DNA of 64,000 bases from Spirosoma sordidisoli. Its GTDB lineage: Bacteria > Bacteroidota > Bacteroidia > Cytophagales > Spirosomataceae. A model generated the notes under the pieces. It saw only the letters and a list, made by a program, of their open reading frames with translations, was not told the DNA's origin and did not search any database. A program made the position numbers and the translations under genes. Positions 18,587-27,272 of the stretch are shown here, piece after piece. Every line of letters begins with the position of its first letter. Position 1 is the stretch's first letter. The DNA is taken from the NCBI RefSeq assembly GCF_004138325.1, contig NZ_SBLB01000004.1, positions 310,001-374,000 of the forward strand, written 5' to 3'.

Positions 18587-19129
18587 ATGGAAAGCCAGGC
18601 TAAACTGGCGGGTCACGCGGCCCACCCTATCCTAATCGTTTTTCCGCTGGGCCTACTGGCAACGGCGGTTCTTTTCGACGTGGTTTATCTGCTAACCGAC
18701 AATTCGGTGTTTGCACTGGTAGCGTACTGGATGGTGGTAGCGGGCCTGCTGGGCGGGGTGGCTGCGGCTCTGCCCGGCTGGATCGACTGGCTGGCTATTC
18801 CGGGCGGCACCCGCGCCAAGCGCATCGGTTTGCTGCATGGCGTAGGCAACGTGGTTGTCCTGCTACTGTTCGCCGTCAGCTGGCTGTTCCGGCGCGACGA
18901 AGCGGGCCACGTACCGTCGGTCGTAGCCATGAGCCTTTCCTTCGTTGCCTTTGCCCTGGCCGGGGTAACGGGCTGGATGGGCAGTGAGCTGGTGGAGCGG
19001 CTGGGTGTTGGTGTCGACGATGGCGCGCACCTCAACGCGCCCAATTCGCTATCGGGTCGGCCGGCTACGGATATAGATGGAAAAGGGGGGCGGGTTACCG
19101 ACCCGCGAAGTCATCAGCGGTTTGCCTAG
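18587..19129 (+). CDS. DUF2231 membrane protein
   Basis: A 180-residue inner-membrane protein with four predicted helices. It opens with HAAHPILIVFPLGLLATAV, the typical DUF2231 start with a conserved His-Pro. The family may bind heme or act with electron-transfer partners, but this is not established. The last ~25 residues are a charged cytoplasmic tail. Its stop codon overlaps the stop of the convergent amino acid permease gene by 4 nt. Confidence 0.85.
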   Translation: MESQAKLAGHAAHPILIVFPLGLLATAVLFDVVYLLTDNSVFALVAYWMVVAGLLGGVAAALPGWIDWLAIPGGTRAKRIGLLHGVGNVVVLLLFAVSWLFRRDEAGHVPSVVAMSLSFVAFALAGVTGWMGSELVERLGVGVDDGAHLNAPNSLSGRPATDIDGKGGRVTDPRSHQRFA

Positions 19130-20583
19130 GCCTTTTGGCTTCGTTTGGTGAGGTAGTAAACCGGAATACCCAATCCCGCAATCAGCAGGCCCATGCCGGT
19201 ATTGAACGTCTTCGTATACAGCAGAATTACACAGATAAGCAGCGTAGCGCCAATGTACAGAGCTGGCACGATCGGGTATCCGAATGCCCGGTAGGGTCGC
19301 TCGGCGCTGGGCTCGGTACGCCGGAGCCGAAACAGCCCGGCAATGGTGATCATGTAAAATATCAGCGACGCGAACGTACAGTAGTCGAGCAGATCACCGT
19401 ACTTACCCGACAAACACAGCAGCGACCCCCAGATACACTGGTACCAGAGCGCTTTACCAGGTACCGAGTTACGGTTCAGTTCGGCCCCCTGCTTTAGAAA
19501 CAGGCCGTCCTTCGCCATGGCGTAATACAGGCGCGCTCCGGCCAGAATCAGCCCGTTGTTACAGCCGAAGGTCGAAATCATGATCAGCACGGCCATGATG
19601 GCCACAGCCACGTTACCAAACAGCGTCGAAACGGCCGCCGTAGCCACCCGGTCGGCTTCGGCAAACTGGATACCGCGCCCGACGATGTCCGTAGCCAGGG
19701 GAGAGCCTTTGAGGGGCAACAGCGATAGGTACGAGACGTTGGCCAGGAAGTAGATAACGGTTACGATCACCGTTCCGAAGAACAGGGCCAGCGGAATATT
19801 CCGGCGGGGGTTCTTGATCTCGCCCGCAATGAACGTTACGTTATTCCAGGCGTCGGCCGAGAAGAGCGATCCAATCATTGACGTACCGAAAGCCAGCAGC
19901 AGCGCCATGCCAGTCAGCGGCAGCACCTCGCCGGTAGCCGTGGCTGTACTGGCCTCCCAGGCATTTTCGAGGTTGGTACCCAGCAAACCCGTACTCAGGC
20001 CCAGCGTAATGCCCACTACGATTAACCCGACCAGGGCCAGTAGTTTGGCCGAGGTGAATACATTCTGAATCAGCTTACCGCTCTGCACCCCCCGGCTGTT
20101 GAGCCAGGTCAGCAGCACCAGGCTGGCAATGGCAAACAGCGACCCCGCCGAAATCTTGATCGGCCCGAGTACCAGCAACACGTTGTCGGGGCTAAGTGCC
20201 GGAATAAATACCGCAGTATATTTCGTGAACGCTACGGCTACAGCCGCTATGGTGCCGGTCTGAATGACGGTGAAGACCGTCCAGCCGTAAACAAACCCCG
20301 TCAGCGAGCCAAACGCCCGCTGGATGTAGATGTACTGACCACCCGCTTTGGGCATCATACCGGCCAACTCACCGTAACTCAGCGCTGCCGCTACCGTCAA
20401 CACCCCCGTCAGCACCCAAAGCATGAGCAGCCAGCCCGACGACCCCAGGTTGCGGGCCATGTCGGCGGTAACGATAAACACCCCCGAACCGATCATGGAG
20501 CCGGAAACGATAAGTGTTGAATCAAGCAGGCTCAGCGAGCGTTTAAAATCGGTCTTCTCTTCGGTCAGGAGTTGTTCGGCCAT
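19126..20583 (-). CDS. APC family amino acid permease
   Basis: A 485-residue secondary transporter with about 12 helices. The first helix has the APC signature SGSMIGSGVFIVTADMARN, with the GSG bend that binds the amino acid backbone, and the helix-3 region has GGQYIYIQRAFGSLTGFVYG. It resembles the LAT/YfnA-like branch that exchanges or imports neutral or cationic amino acids. A charged N-terminal tail (LTEEKTDFKRSLSL) precedes helix 1. It is monocistronic, tail-to-tail with the DUF2231 gene. The substrate is not predictable from the sequence. Confidence 0.92.
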   Translation of the reverse strand: MAEQLLTEEKTDFKRSLSLLDSTLIVSGSMIGSGVFIVTADMARNLGSSGWLLMLWVLTGVLTVAAALSYGELAGMMPKAGGQYIYIQRAFGSLTGFVYGWTVFTVIQTGTIAAVAVAFTKYTAVFIPALSPDNVLLVLGPIKISAGSLFAIASLVLLTWLNSRGVQSGKLIQNVFTSAKLLALVGLIVVGITLGLSTGLLGTNLENAWEASTATATGEVLPLTGMALLLAFGTSMIGSLFSADAWNNVTFIAGEIKNPRRNIPLALFFGTVIVTVIYFLANVSYLSLLPLKGSPLATDIVGRGIQFAEADRVATAAVSTLFGNVAVAIMAVLIMISTFGCNNGLILAGARLYYAMAKDGLFLKQGAELNRNSVPGKALWYQCIWGSLLCLSGKYGDLLDYCTFASLIFYMITIAGLFRLRRTEPSAERPYRAFGYPIVPALYIGATLLICVILLYTKTFNTGMGLLIAGLGIPVYYLTKRSQKA

Positions 20584-20704
20584 GCGTCAGGGGTGATAAG
20601 TGTTACAAGAAGCATCGCAACCGCCGAAAAAGCAAGTTGTCTGAACAGGATGGGTCCTATCGGGTTAGTATGTACCGGCGAACCGCTGGCCATTCTGTCG
20701 ACCT

Positions 20705-21496
20705 ATGCTTGCTCAACCAGTCACGAACAATACCGTATACAACGCCGACCGCGACATCTGGTGGGATCCCGATGAGTTGTTTTTCATGCTCGAAACCTCC
20801 GTCAATCCCGCTCGTATGGGCTACTTCCGGCGTATTCTTCAGCAACAGCAGGTGCCCATCAAACACGCCACCCTACTCGATGTAGGTTGTGGGGGCGGTA
20901 TCCTGGCCGAAGCCTTTACGCAGATGGGTATGCAGGTGGTAGGCATCGACCCCTCGGCTTCGGCCATCGATACGGCGCGCCATCATGCCAGCCAGCAACA
21001 GCTTCCCATTACGTATGTGGTTGGCGAAGGAGAGCGACTTCCTTTTGCCGATGCGTCTTTCGATTATGTCAGCTGCTGCGACGTCCTTGAGCACGTCCGC
21101 GATGTCGATACGGTCATCCGCGAGATCAGCCGGGTGCTGAAACCGGGCGGCCTTTTTTTCTACGACACCGTGAACCGAACGTGGCTGAGCTGGCTCTTCC
21201 TGATCAAAATTGCGCAGGACTGGCCGCGCTGGTCGTTCATGCAGCCCGATCAGCATCGCTACGACCGCTTTATTACCCCCGCTGAGCTCAGCCAGACCCT
21301 TAAGCAGGTCGGCCTGGTCAACCAACAAACCCGCGGCATGGTAGCCGACTACAACGTACTCAAAACACTCTATTACCTTCGTCAGCGCACAGCCGGCCGC
21401 TGGACATTCCGCCAGCTGGGCGAACGCATGAAGATGCGCGAAGGCCGCGACACCAGCCTCTGCTACATGGGCTGGGGCCGTAAGCAGGCTCACTAA
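20705..21496 (+). CDS. UbiG-like class I SAM-dependent methyltransferase
   Basis: A 263-residue cytosolic methyltransferase. SAM motif I is LLDVGCGGGILAEAF (about 56-70), followed by GIDPSASAIDTAR, the acidic CDVLEHV and the post-core helix. The overall match is to the UbiG/Coq3 group (3-demethylubiquinol O-methyltransferase). Bacteroidota generally make menaquinone, so a ubiquinone role is unlikely and the acceptor is unknown. It ends at a strong 22-bp palindrome shared with the convergent hexosaminidase gene. Confidence 0.85.
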   Translation: MLAQPVTNNTVYNADRDIWWDPDELFFMLETSVNPARMGYFRRILQQQQVPIKHATLLDVGCGGGILAEAFTQMGMQVVGIDPSASAIDTARHHASQQQLPITYVVGEGERLPFADASFDYVSCCDVLEHVRDVDTVIREISRVLKPGGLFFYDTVNRTWLSWLFLIKIAQDWPRWSFMQPDQHRYDRFITPAELSQTLKQVGLVNQQTRGMVADYNVLKTLYYLRQRTAGRWTFRQLGERMKMREGRDTSLCYMGWGRKQAH

Positions 21497-21518
21497 CAGC
21501 CTTAGCATCCTGATTCCG

Positions 21519-21566
21519 TGGTCCGTTTCCGTGGTCCGTGAGGACACGGACCACGGAAACGGACCA
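21519..21566. repeat. 22-bp perfect palindrome (GGTCCGTG family), likely bidirectional terminator
   Basis: Arms 21519-21540 and 21545-21566 are perfectly complementary over 22 bp with a 4-nt loop (AGGA). Each arm contains the word GGTCCGT twice. It separates the convergent methyltransferase and GH20 genes. Related words recur at 48845-48876 and 62375-62660. Confidence 0.85.
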
Positions 21567-21576
21567 GCCACGTTGA

Positions 21577-23931
21577 CTACCGGACTTCTACTTCATCGAT
21601 GGCTAGCTGAGCGGGCTTTCCGGGGTTGCGGAGACCGGCCGGTACGGTGCCGACATTGCGGGCTACCACCCGGACGTAACGGGCCGTGGTCGGGGCAAAT
21701 TCGAAAGGAAGGCGCGCAAAACCCCGCTTGCCGCCCTCTGCCGCGTTGGTCTTGCTGGTCAACACCGGCCGGAACGTCTTTCCATCATCCGAAACGGCAA
21801 TGTCTACCTGCCGGGGAAGGCATATGTTGCGGGCCGTGTATTTCAGAAAACCGATCTGTACACTTTGTACTGGCTGCGCCTGCCCGAGATCGATAACCAT
21901 CCCGAAATCGCCGGCAAACGAGACAACATCGGCCACTTCGTAGCCACCCATACCGCCTGTCTTGCCGTCGGTCAGCATAGCTCCTTTGTCCGGGCGACCC
22001 GTTGTCGGTGCGTTCAGGTGCGTATACGACTTCCCCGTCGCCAGCGAGACAATGAACTCTTTCTGGACTTTAGCCAACTGACTCAGCGGTTTCTGATCGG
22101 CGAACGCAGCGGCCCGCAGGGAGGTGTTTTTGTCGAGCAACAGCGGCTTCTCGTAGCGGGGCGACTCGCCAGAGGGTATGCTGCCATCCAGCGTGTACCG
22201 AATGGCCGAACTGAGTGCATTGGCCGCCATGGCCACCTCCACTCGTCCGTCGGCCGTAGGTTTGGCTGTGAAAGCGGGGTCGTAGACCGTTCGCGAGTAG
22301 TTGACCCGCAACCGGTCGAGCCGGTCGAAATAAGCCGGGAGCCGCCGGGAGAAATCGTCGTAATTTTTCAGCGCCAGTGGCGTCCAGGCTACTTCGGCCA
22401 GCGCGGCTGCGCGGGGCCAGACCATATACTCGACCTGGGCCGCCGTCGGCAGGTATTCTGCCCAGACATTTCCCTGCACACCCAGGATGTATTTTTGCTG
22501 ATCGGGTGTCAGCTCAGCGGCCGTTGGGTTGTAGCCATACACCATCGACAGGGGCAAGATGCCGCCAAAGCCCATGGGCTCCTGAGCCGGGTCACCCTGC
22601 AGGTGATCCAGATAACAGAACGCGCCGGGTGTCATGATGACGTCGTGCCGCTGACGGGCCGCTTCGATACCGCCTTTCGTACCACGCCAGCTCATAACGG
22701 TCGCGTTCGGCGACAGCCCGCCCTCCAGAATTTCGTCCCAGCCGATGATCCGCCGACCCTTACCCGTTACGAACTTATCGATGCGGGTAATGAACCAGCT
22801 TTGCAGCTCATTCTCGTTTTTCAGCCCTTCGCGCCGGATCAGCTGCTGACAAAACGCACTTTTGCGCCAGGCGTCCTTCGGGCACTCATCGCCCCCGATG
22901 TGAATGTATTTGCCGGGAAACAGATCCATTACTTCGGTCAGCACATGCTGTAGAAAGGTGAACGTTTGTTCCGTAGGGCAGAAAACATCCGTAAACACCC
23001 CCCACTTGGTTGCCGGTGTATAGGGGCCCGGCGCGCACGCCAGCTCCGGATAAGCGGCCAGGGCGGCCAGGGCATGACCCGGCATTTCGATTTCCGGCAC
23101 CACCGTAATCTGTCTGGTAGCGGCATAGCGAACTACCTCCCGCACTTCATCCTGGGTATAAAAACCGCCGTAGGGCTTTCCGTCGAACACCTGCGGGTCA
23201 TAATCGTCATAATGTCCCACGATCGTCTCGCGTCGCTGCGCCCCAACCTGCGTCAGCTTCGGGTATTTCTTAATTTCGATGCGCCAGCCCTGGTCGTCGG
23301 TCAGGTGCCAGTGGAAGGTATTGAACTTGTGCAGGGCCATCAGGTCGATATACCGCTTCACGAACGAGACCGGGAAGAAATGCCGGCTGACGTCGAGATG
23401 GAGGCCCCGATATACGTACCGCGGACGGTCCTGAATGCGGCAGGCGGGCATCCGCAGCGACGGTTCGGCCGAGCCGCCAGCCGTTATTTTCGGTTGCAGA
23501 ACATCGGGCGGCAGGAGCTGGTACAACGTCTGTACGGCGTAGAAAAACCCTTTGGGGCCGGTGGCTTCGATGGTTACCAGCCGGTCGGTGGCATCGATAC
23601 GATAGCCTTCTTCGCCCAGGGTCGTATCGGTGACGGGCGCAAAGCGGATCAGGTTGCCCGACCCGGCAGCCGACGGGTTCAGGTCCCGAACCGATACGCC
23701 CAGCCCTGTGCTGCGGTTGATGGTATTGGCGAATGTATCGACAATGGCTTTCAGGCCAGCCTCTGATACCGGCACCTGGATACTGGTAGACCGACTGATG
23801 ACAAAATCACCCGCCCGCGGTTCGAGCTGAGCCGGACGCGGAATAATAGAGTATCGTTCCAGCGCCTGCCCGTAGCTTAACCAGGGCATCAGAAATAAGC
23901 CAAAAAAGAGAAAAATGGGACGCAATTGCAT
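21577..23931 (-). CDS. Beta-N-acetylhexosaminidase, GH20
   Basis: A secreted enzyme of 784 residues that removes terminal GlcNAc/GalNAc from chitin, glycans or peptidoglycan fragments. The signal peptide is MQLRPIFLFFGLFLMPWLS. An N-terminal GH20b domain (to about 150) is followed by the GH20 barrel with VYRGLHLDVSRHFF, FHWHLTDDQGWR and the catalytic pair Asp348-Glu349 in HIGGDECPKDAW. The C-terminal part has a chitobiase-C-like segment and an F5/8-type discoidin-like module with RYVRVVARNVG. The ATG at 23931 is chosen for the signal and the promoter at 23950-23957. It is divergent from the DUF6134-like gene. Confidence 0.94.
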   Translation of the reverse strand: MQLRPIFLFFGLFLMPWLSYGQALERYSIIPRPAQLEPRAGDFVISRSTSIQVPVSEAGLKAIVDTFANTINRSTGLGVSVRDLNPSAAGSGNLIRFAPVTDTTLGEEGYRIDATDRLVTIEATGPKGFFYAVQTLYQLLPPDVLQPKITAGGSAEPSLRMPACRIQDRPRYVYRGLHLDVSRHFFPVSFVKRYIDLMALHKFNTFHWHLTDDQGWRIEIKKYPKLTQVGAQRRETIVGHYDDYDPQVFDGKPYGGFYTQDEVREVVRYAATRQITVVPEIEMPGHALAALAAYPELACAPGPYTPATKWGVFTDVFCPTEQTFTFLQHVLTEVMDLFPGKYIHIGGDECPKDAWRKSAFCQQLIRREGLKNENELQSWFITRIDKFVTGKGRRIIGWDEILEGGLSPNATVMSWRGTKGGIEAARQRHDVIMTPGAFCYLDHLQGDPAQEPMGFGGILPLSMVYGYNPTAAELTPDQQKYILGVQGNVWAEYLPTAAQVEYMVWPRAAALAEVAWTPLALKNYDDFSRRLPAYFDRLDRLRVNYSRTVYDPAFTAKPTADGRVEVAMAANALSSAIRYTLDGSIPSGESPRYEKPLLLDKNTSLRAAAFADQKPLSQLAKVQKEFIVSLATGKSYTHLNAPTTGRPDKGAMLTDGKTGGMGGYEVADVVSFAGDFGMVIDLGQAQPVQSVQIGFLKYTARNICLPRQVDIAVSDDGKTFRPVLTSKTNAAEGGKRGFARLPFEFAPTTARYVRVVARNVGTVPAGLRNPGKPAQLAIDEVEVR

Positions 23932-23949
23932 AAGGTTTTTTGATTCGGC

Positions 23950-23957
23950 CAAAAATA
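23950..23957 (-). promoter_or_regulatory. TAnnTTTG -7 promoter element of the GH20 gene
   Basis: On the minus strand the word is TATTTTTG, an exact match to the consensus, ending 18 nt before the GH20 ATG. With the plus-strand element 33 nt away it forms a compact divergent promoter. Confidence 0.5.
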
Positions 23958-23989
23958 CGGGTTTTCTTGCCATGCCTAAGTCAACGATT

Positions 23990-23997
23990 TACCTTTG
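23990..23997 (+). promoter_or_regulatory. TAnnTTTG -7 promoter element, near-leaderless
   Basis: TACCTTTG with a TTG at 23967-23969, 20 nt upstream, in the -33 position. Only 6 nt separate it from the ATG at 24004, so the mRNA is probably leaderless. Confidence 0.6.
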
Positions 23998-24003
23998 CTT
24001 TTG

Positions 24004-24651
24004 ATGATGCGTCTGCTTTTTATTTTGTTTTTTACCGCCACAATCAGCTCGTTTGCGCAACCCAGCCATACCGATGAACCTGCCTACCTGACTACGCCAG
24101 CCCTGGCTGCTCCGGAAACCCATCATTACGCCATCGAAATTGCCGGTATCCGCGTGGGTACGATGACAGCCACTCGTCAGCCCCAGGCCAACGATCGCAC
24201 GACCTATACGCTGATCAGCGATGTGAAGGTGCGGCTGCTCGTCTATACGATCAAAATCTATTATAAAGTCATCAACGAGTTTGACGGTAAGAAACTCATG
24301 CTGTCGACGGTAGAGGCTACTACCAACCGGGGCAATTACAGCTCCCGCACCGAATGGAAAGGCGATCATTATGACATTGTAGCCAATCAGTACAAATACG
24401 ACCACAAAGGCACCGAACGGAATACTATTGATTTTACAACATCATCGTTGTACTTTTACGATCCAGGCACTAGAAATCGGGTGTATTCAGAGTATTTCGG
24501 CGATTATTTTATGGTTGCGCCGGGGAAACCGGGCCAGTACAATGCCCAGTTCAACGATCGCGAAGACGAATACATCTACGAAGGCGGACGCCTGGTACGC
24601 GTCATCAAGCATAACGCCATTAAGAATTTTGTAATGCGGCTGCTGGATTAG
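24004..24651 (+). CDS. Exported beta-rich protein, DUF3108/DUF6134-like
   Basis: A 215-residue secreted protein: signal peptide MMRLLFILFFTATISSFAQ, then a beta-strand-rich body (for example HYAIEIAGIRVGTMTATR and YKVINEFDGKKLMLSTVEA) of the kind assigned to DUF3108/DUF6134 proteins. These are thought to be periplasmic lipocalin-like or barrel proteins with no proven ligand. The start could be 24004 or 24007 (two adjacent ATG codons); both lie within 9 nt of the promoter word. It is monocistronic and divergent from the GH20 gene. Confidence 0.72.
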   Translation: MMRLLFILFFTATISSFAQPSHTDEPAYLTTPALAAPETHHYAIEIAGIRVGTMTATRQPQANDRTTYTLISDVKVRLLVYTIKIYYKVINEFDGKKLMLSTVEATTNRGNYSSRTEWKGDHYDIVANQYKYDHKGTERNTIDFTTSSLYFYDPGTRNRVYSEYFGDYFMVAPGKPGQYNAQFNDREDEYIYEGGRLVRVIKHNAIKNFVMRLLD

Positions 24652-24750
24652 TCAGCGGGGACAGAAAAGGAGGGAGAAGCCGCCGGGTACCGACCATCGC
24701 ATTGTGTGCGAACGTGTCGACGAGCATATCCATCCGTAACGCTGTCGTTC

Positions 24751-26010
24751 ATGACTAACCGTCTACTCCTGGCAGCCGGACTTGGCTGTTTGTTCTGCAA
24801 ACTCCCCGTTCTGGCTCAATCCTCCACCAACAGTCTGGCTCGTAACGCCGACGCCATTACCACCCTCCTATCGGAACCGGTCGATTTTTGTGGCGAAAGC
24901 CTGCCCGTCGATCAACCGGCTGTTACCCACCGCTGGCGCCGGATGCTGAGCCGTCAGGCCGCCCTGGCCAGTAGCCTGGTTGTGCTGAAGCGACGGGCAC
25001 AGGCGGTTTTTCCGCTGATCGAGCCAATCCTCAAACAATACCGGATTCCGTCCGATTTCAAGTACCTGCCGTTGCTGGAGAGCGCCGTGACCAACCGGGC
25101 CGTGTCGCGCCGGGGTGCTGCCGGCTTCTGGCAATTGATGCCCCATACGGCTCAGTCGCTGGGCCTGCGCGTGTCGGGCCGGACAGACGAGCGTTTCAAC
25201 CTTCAGAAAGCGACGCACGCAGCCTGCCGCTATATTCGTCAGCTATATCAGCAGCTGGGGTCGTGGATGCTGACCGCTTCGGCCTATAACGCAGGGCCGA
25301 GCTACATCCAGCAGCTCAGTCGCCAGCACCCCGATACGCACCCCATGGCGCTGCCGTACCGGGCCGCCGAAACCAAAGCCTACCTCTATCAGGCTGTTGC
25401 GGTAAAGGAGTTGATTACGCGCCCCGAGGCCTATAGAGACCACCTGAGCAACCAGCACTTCGCGATGCTGACCAGTCAGATACCAGCCACTTTATCATTA
25501 ATCGAACAGCAGGCCATTCTGGCTTCTTTAGCCAGTCAGGAAACCGCCCCACCCGCTTTGGGCAGCCCGGCGTTCGTGACGGACTCAACCCTGGCGGTTG
25601 TTCTGCTAACGGACGAAGAAGATGAAGTGCCAGCCCCGTCGACCGTAGCAGAGCATATTCCGTCGACGGTGACTGCCCACCCGGCTGTTGATGCGATCGG
25701 CCCAGGTCGCCTGGCGACGCGAAGTCTGAGCGAGGGGCCCTTATCAGAAGGGCAGCTGTGTGTGTTTCAGGTCATACAACCCCTCACGCTCAATGGATGG
25801 ACCTTCGCCGTCGGCGACCTGATTCACGCGCATGTTGAACTGATCAACACCACATCGGGACAGGTCTTTCTGCGAACCGACCGACTTATAACAGCCCAAA
25901 CTCAGGAGACGATTCCCTTACGAATGATCGCGACCGGCGAGCCGCACCATCCGGGTGTCCCACTCCCACCGCGACTCGATGGCTGGGGCCTGAACTGGGA
26001 AGTGCTTTGA
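24751..26010 (+). CDS. Lytic transglycosylase (SLT) with C-terminal TraM-like beta domain
   Basis: A secreted protein of 419 residues. After a signal peptide (MTNRLLLAAGLGCLFCKLPV) comes an SLT domain of the MltD type: catalytic Glu110 in LPLLESAVTN, then SRRGAAGFWQLMPHTAQSLG and the substrate motif ASAYNAGP. It should cleave glycan strands of peptidoglycan. A spacer with no LysM repeats leads to ~95 C-terminal residues (FQVIQPLTLNGWTFAVGDL, then FLRTDRLI, IPLRMIA) that look like a small beta domain, weakly recalling conjugative TraM C-termini. This C-terminal fusion is unusual for the family. The start at 24751 is chosen for the signal. Confidence 0.82.
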   Translation: MTNRLLLAAGLGCLFCKLPVLAQSSTNSLARNADAITTLLSEPVDFCGESLPVDQPAVTHRWRRMLSRQAALASSLVVLKRRAQAVFPLIEPILKQYRIPSDFKYLPLLESAVTNRAVSRRGAAGFWQLMPHTAQSLGLRVSGRTDERFNLQKATHAACRYIRQLYQQLGSWMLTASAYNAGPSYIQQLSRQHPDTHPMALPYRAAETKAYLYQAVAVKELITRPEAYRDHLSNQHFAMLTSQIPATLSLIEQQAILASLASQETAPPALGSPAFVTDSTLAVVLLTDEEDEVPAPSTVAEHIPSTVTAHPAVDAIGPGRLATRSLSEGPLSEGQLCVFQVIQPLTLNGWTFAVGDLIHAHVELINTTSGQVFLRTDRLITAQTQETIPLRMIATGEPHHPGVPLPPRLDGWGLNWEVL

Positions 26011-26019
26011 ATCCCCACG

Positions 26020-26198
26020 CTGCCCGTGGTCGCAGACCCGGGTAGTGGTCAGCAGCGAGAATACGAGTATAGCTCAGACCTGCAATCCCTGCCCGTGGTC
26101 GCAGACCCGGACAGTGGTGAGCAACGAGAATACGCTTCCGGAGCAGGGCATAGCCTGTATTGGTGGCTTTAACCCACGGTCCGGGTCTGCGACCACGG
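26020..26198. repeat. Two direct repeats plus one inverted copy (GGTCGCAGACCCGG family)
   Basis: The 46-nt units 26020-26065 and 26089-26134 are direct repeats with few differences; both begin with CTGCCCGTGGTCGCAGACCC. An inverted copy of the core lies at 26181-26198, so copy 2 (26093-26110) can pair with it over 18 bp. It fills the space between the convergent transglycosylase and thrB genes and may act as a terminator. Confidence 0.8.
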
Positions 26199-26205
26199 AT
26201 AGGGG

Positions 26206-27135
26206 TTAGATTACGCGCGGGCCCTGACGATTTATTTCGGAGATGTAGGCTTCGCTGGTGATGCCTACGCCCAGGAACGCCTGTTGCATGGCTGCTCCGA
26301 CGCGGCTGGCGGTTTCAGCATCGCGGCTAAGAGCGAACATCGACGGACCCGAGCCGGAAATACTGCACCCCAGCGCGCCACTCTCCAGAGCCGCCTGCTT
26401 GGCTTCGTTGAATTCAGGAATCAGAATGGCCCGCACGGGCTCGATAATCACATCGACCAGCGACCGGCTGATCAGATCATAGTCGGGCGTCATCAGACCG
26501 GCAATCAGACCGGCCACATTACCCATCTGCGTAATGGTGTTCTTGAGCGAAACCTCGTTTTTGAGGATGAACCGGGCGTCTTTGGTATTGACCTCAATAT
26601 CGGGGTGAACGAGCGTACAGAAAAGGTTAGCCGTCGTATCGATGCGGATCACATCCAGCGGCTGATAACTTCTGACCACCACAAACCCGCCCAGCAGCGA
26701 CGGCCCTACATTGTCGGCATGGGCCGATCCGCAGGCAATTCGCTCGCCTTCCATAGCGAACGGGATCAGCTGACGGGTAGTAAGCGGCCGGTCCAGCAGC
26801 TCGTTGATCGCAAACACCCCCGCTACGGCGCTGGCGGCACTGGAGCCCAGCCCGCTACCCAGCGGCATCTGCTTGTACAGGACCGCATCGACCCCTACGT
26901 CCGTTCGGCCAATGTGCTGCAGGTAGCTCTGAATGGCGATACCGGCCGTATTTCGATGGGCTTCGCGAGGCAGTCGGCCGTCGTCGCCGATGATGTCGGT
27001 GATGGTAACGCCCGGTTCCTCGCGCAGGGTGAGGGTGATCTTATCACCGGGGTTGTCGACGGCGAACCCGAATATATCGAACCCGCAGGCTACATTGGCG
27101 ACCGTGGCCGGGGCAAAGACGTTGATTGACTTCAC
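26206..27135 (-). CDS. thrB: Homoserine kinase
   Basis: ThrB, 309 residues, a GHMP kinase that phosphorylates L-homoserine in threonine synthesis. It shows the N-terminal VFAPATVANVACGFD, the ATP loop PLGSGLGSSAASAVA (about 92-106) and the C-terminal motif GCSISGSGPSMFAL. The start codon is GTG (27133-27135), which gives exactly the family N-terminus. No thrA or thrC lies beside it, although in this phylum the three are often clustered. A near-match promoter word (TAATCTTG, minus strand) lies upstream. Confidence 0.95.
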   Translation of the reverse strand: MKSINVFAPATVANVACGFDIFGFAVDNPGDKITLTLREEPGVTITDIIGDDGRLPREAHRNTAGIAIQSYLQHIGRTDVGVDAVLYKQMPLGSGLGSSAASAVAGVFAINELLDRPLTTRQLIPFAMEGERIACGSAHADNVGPSLLGGFVVVRSYQPLDVIRIDTTANLFCTLVHPDIEVNTKDARFILKNEVSLKNTITQMGNVAGLIAGLMTPDYDLISRSLVDVIIEPVRAILIPEFNEAKQAALESGALGCSISGSGPSMFALSRDAETASRVGAAMQQAFLGVGITSEAYISEINRQGPRVI

Positions 27136-27272
27136 GATGGGATATGCAAGAAAGGGGCAAGATTAGCGATTTCGGCCCGGAAACGCAACACGAAGCCGGT
27201 GAGTCGAGGCTTCCCAACACCATTACCTTCTTTATCGCTAGAATTAATTGATCAATTCTGAACAATAGCCGC

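Noticed and set aside
20705..21496. Assignment as ubiquinone-pathway UbiG
   Set aside because: The match is to the group only. Bacteroidota normally use menaquinone and no other ubi gene is present, so I give no gene symbol.
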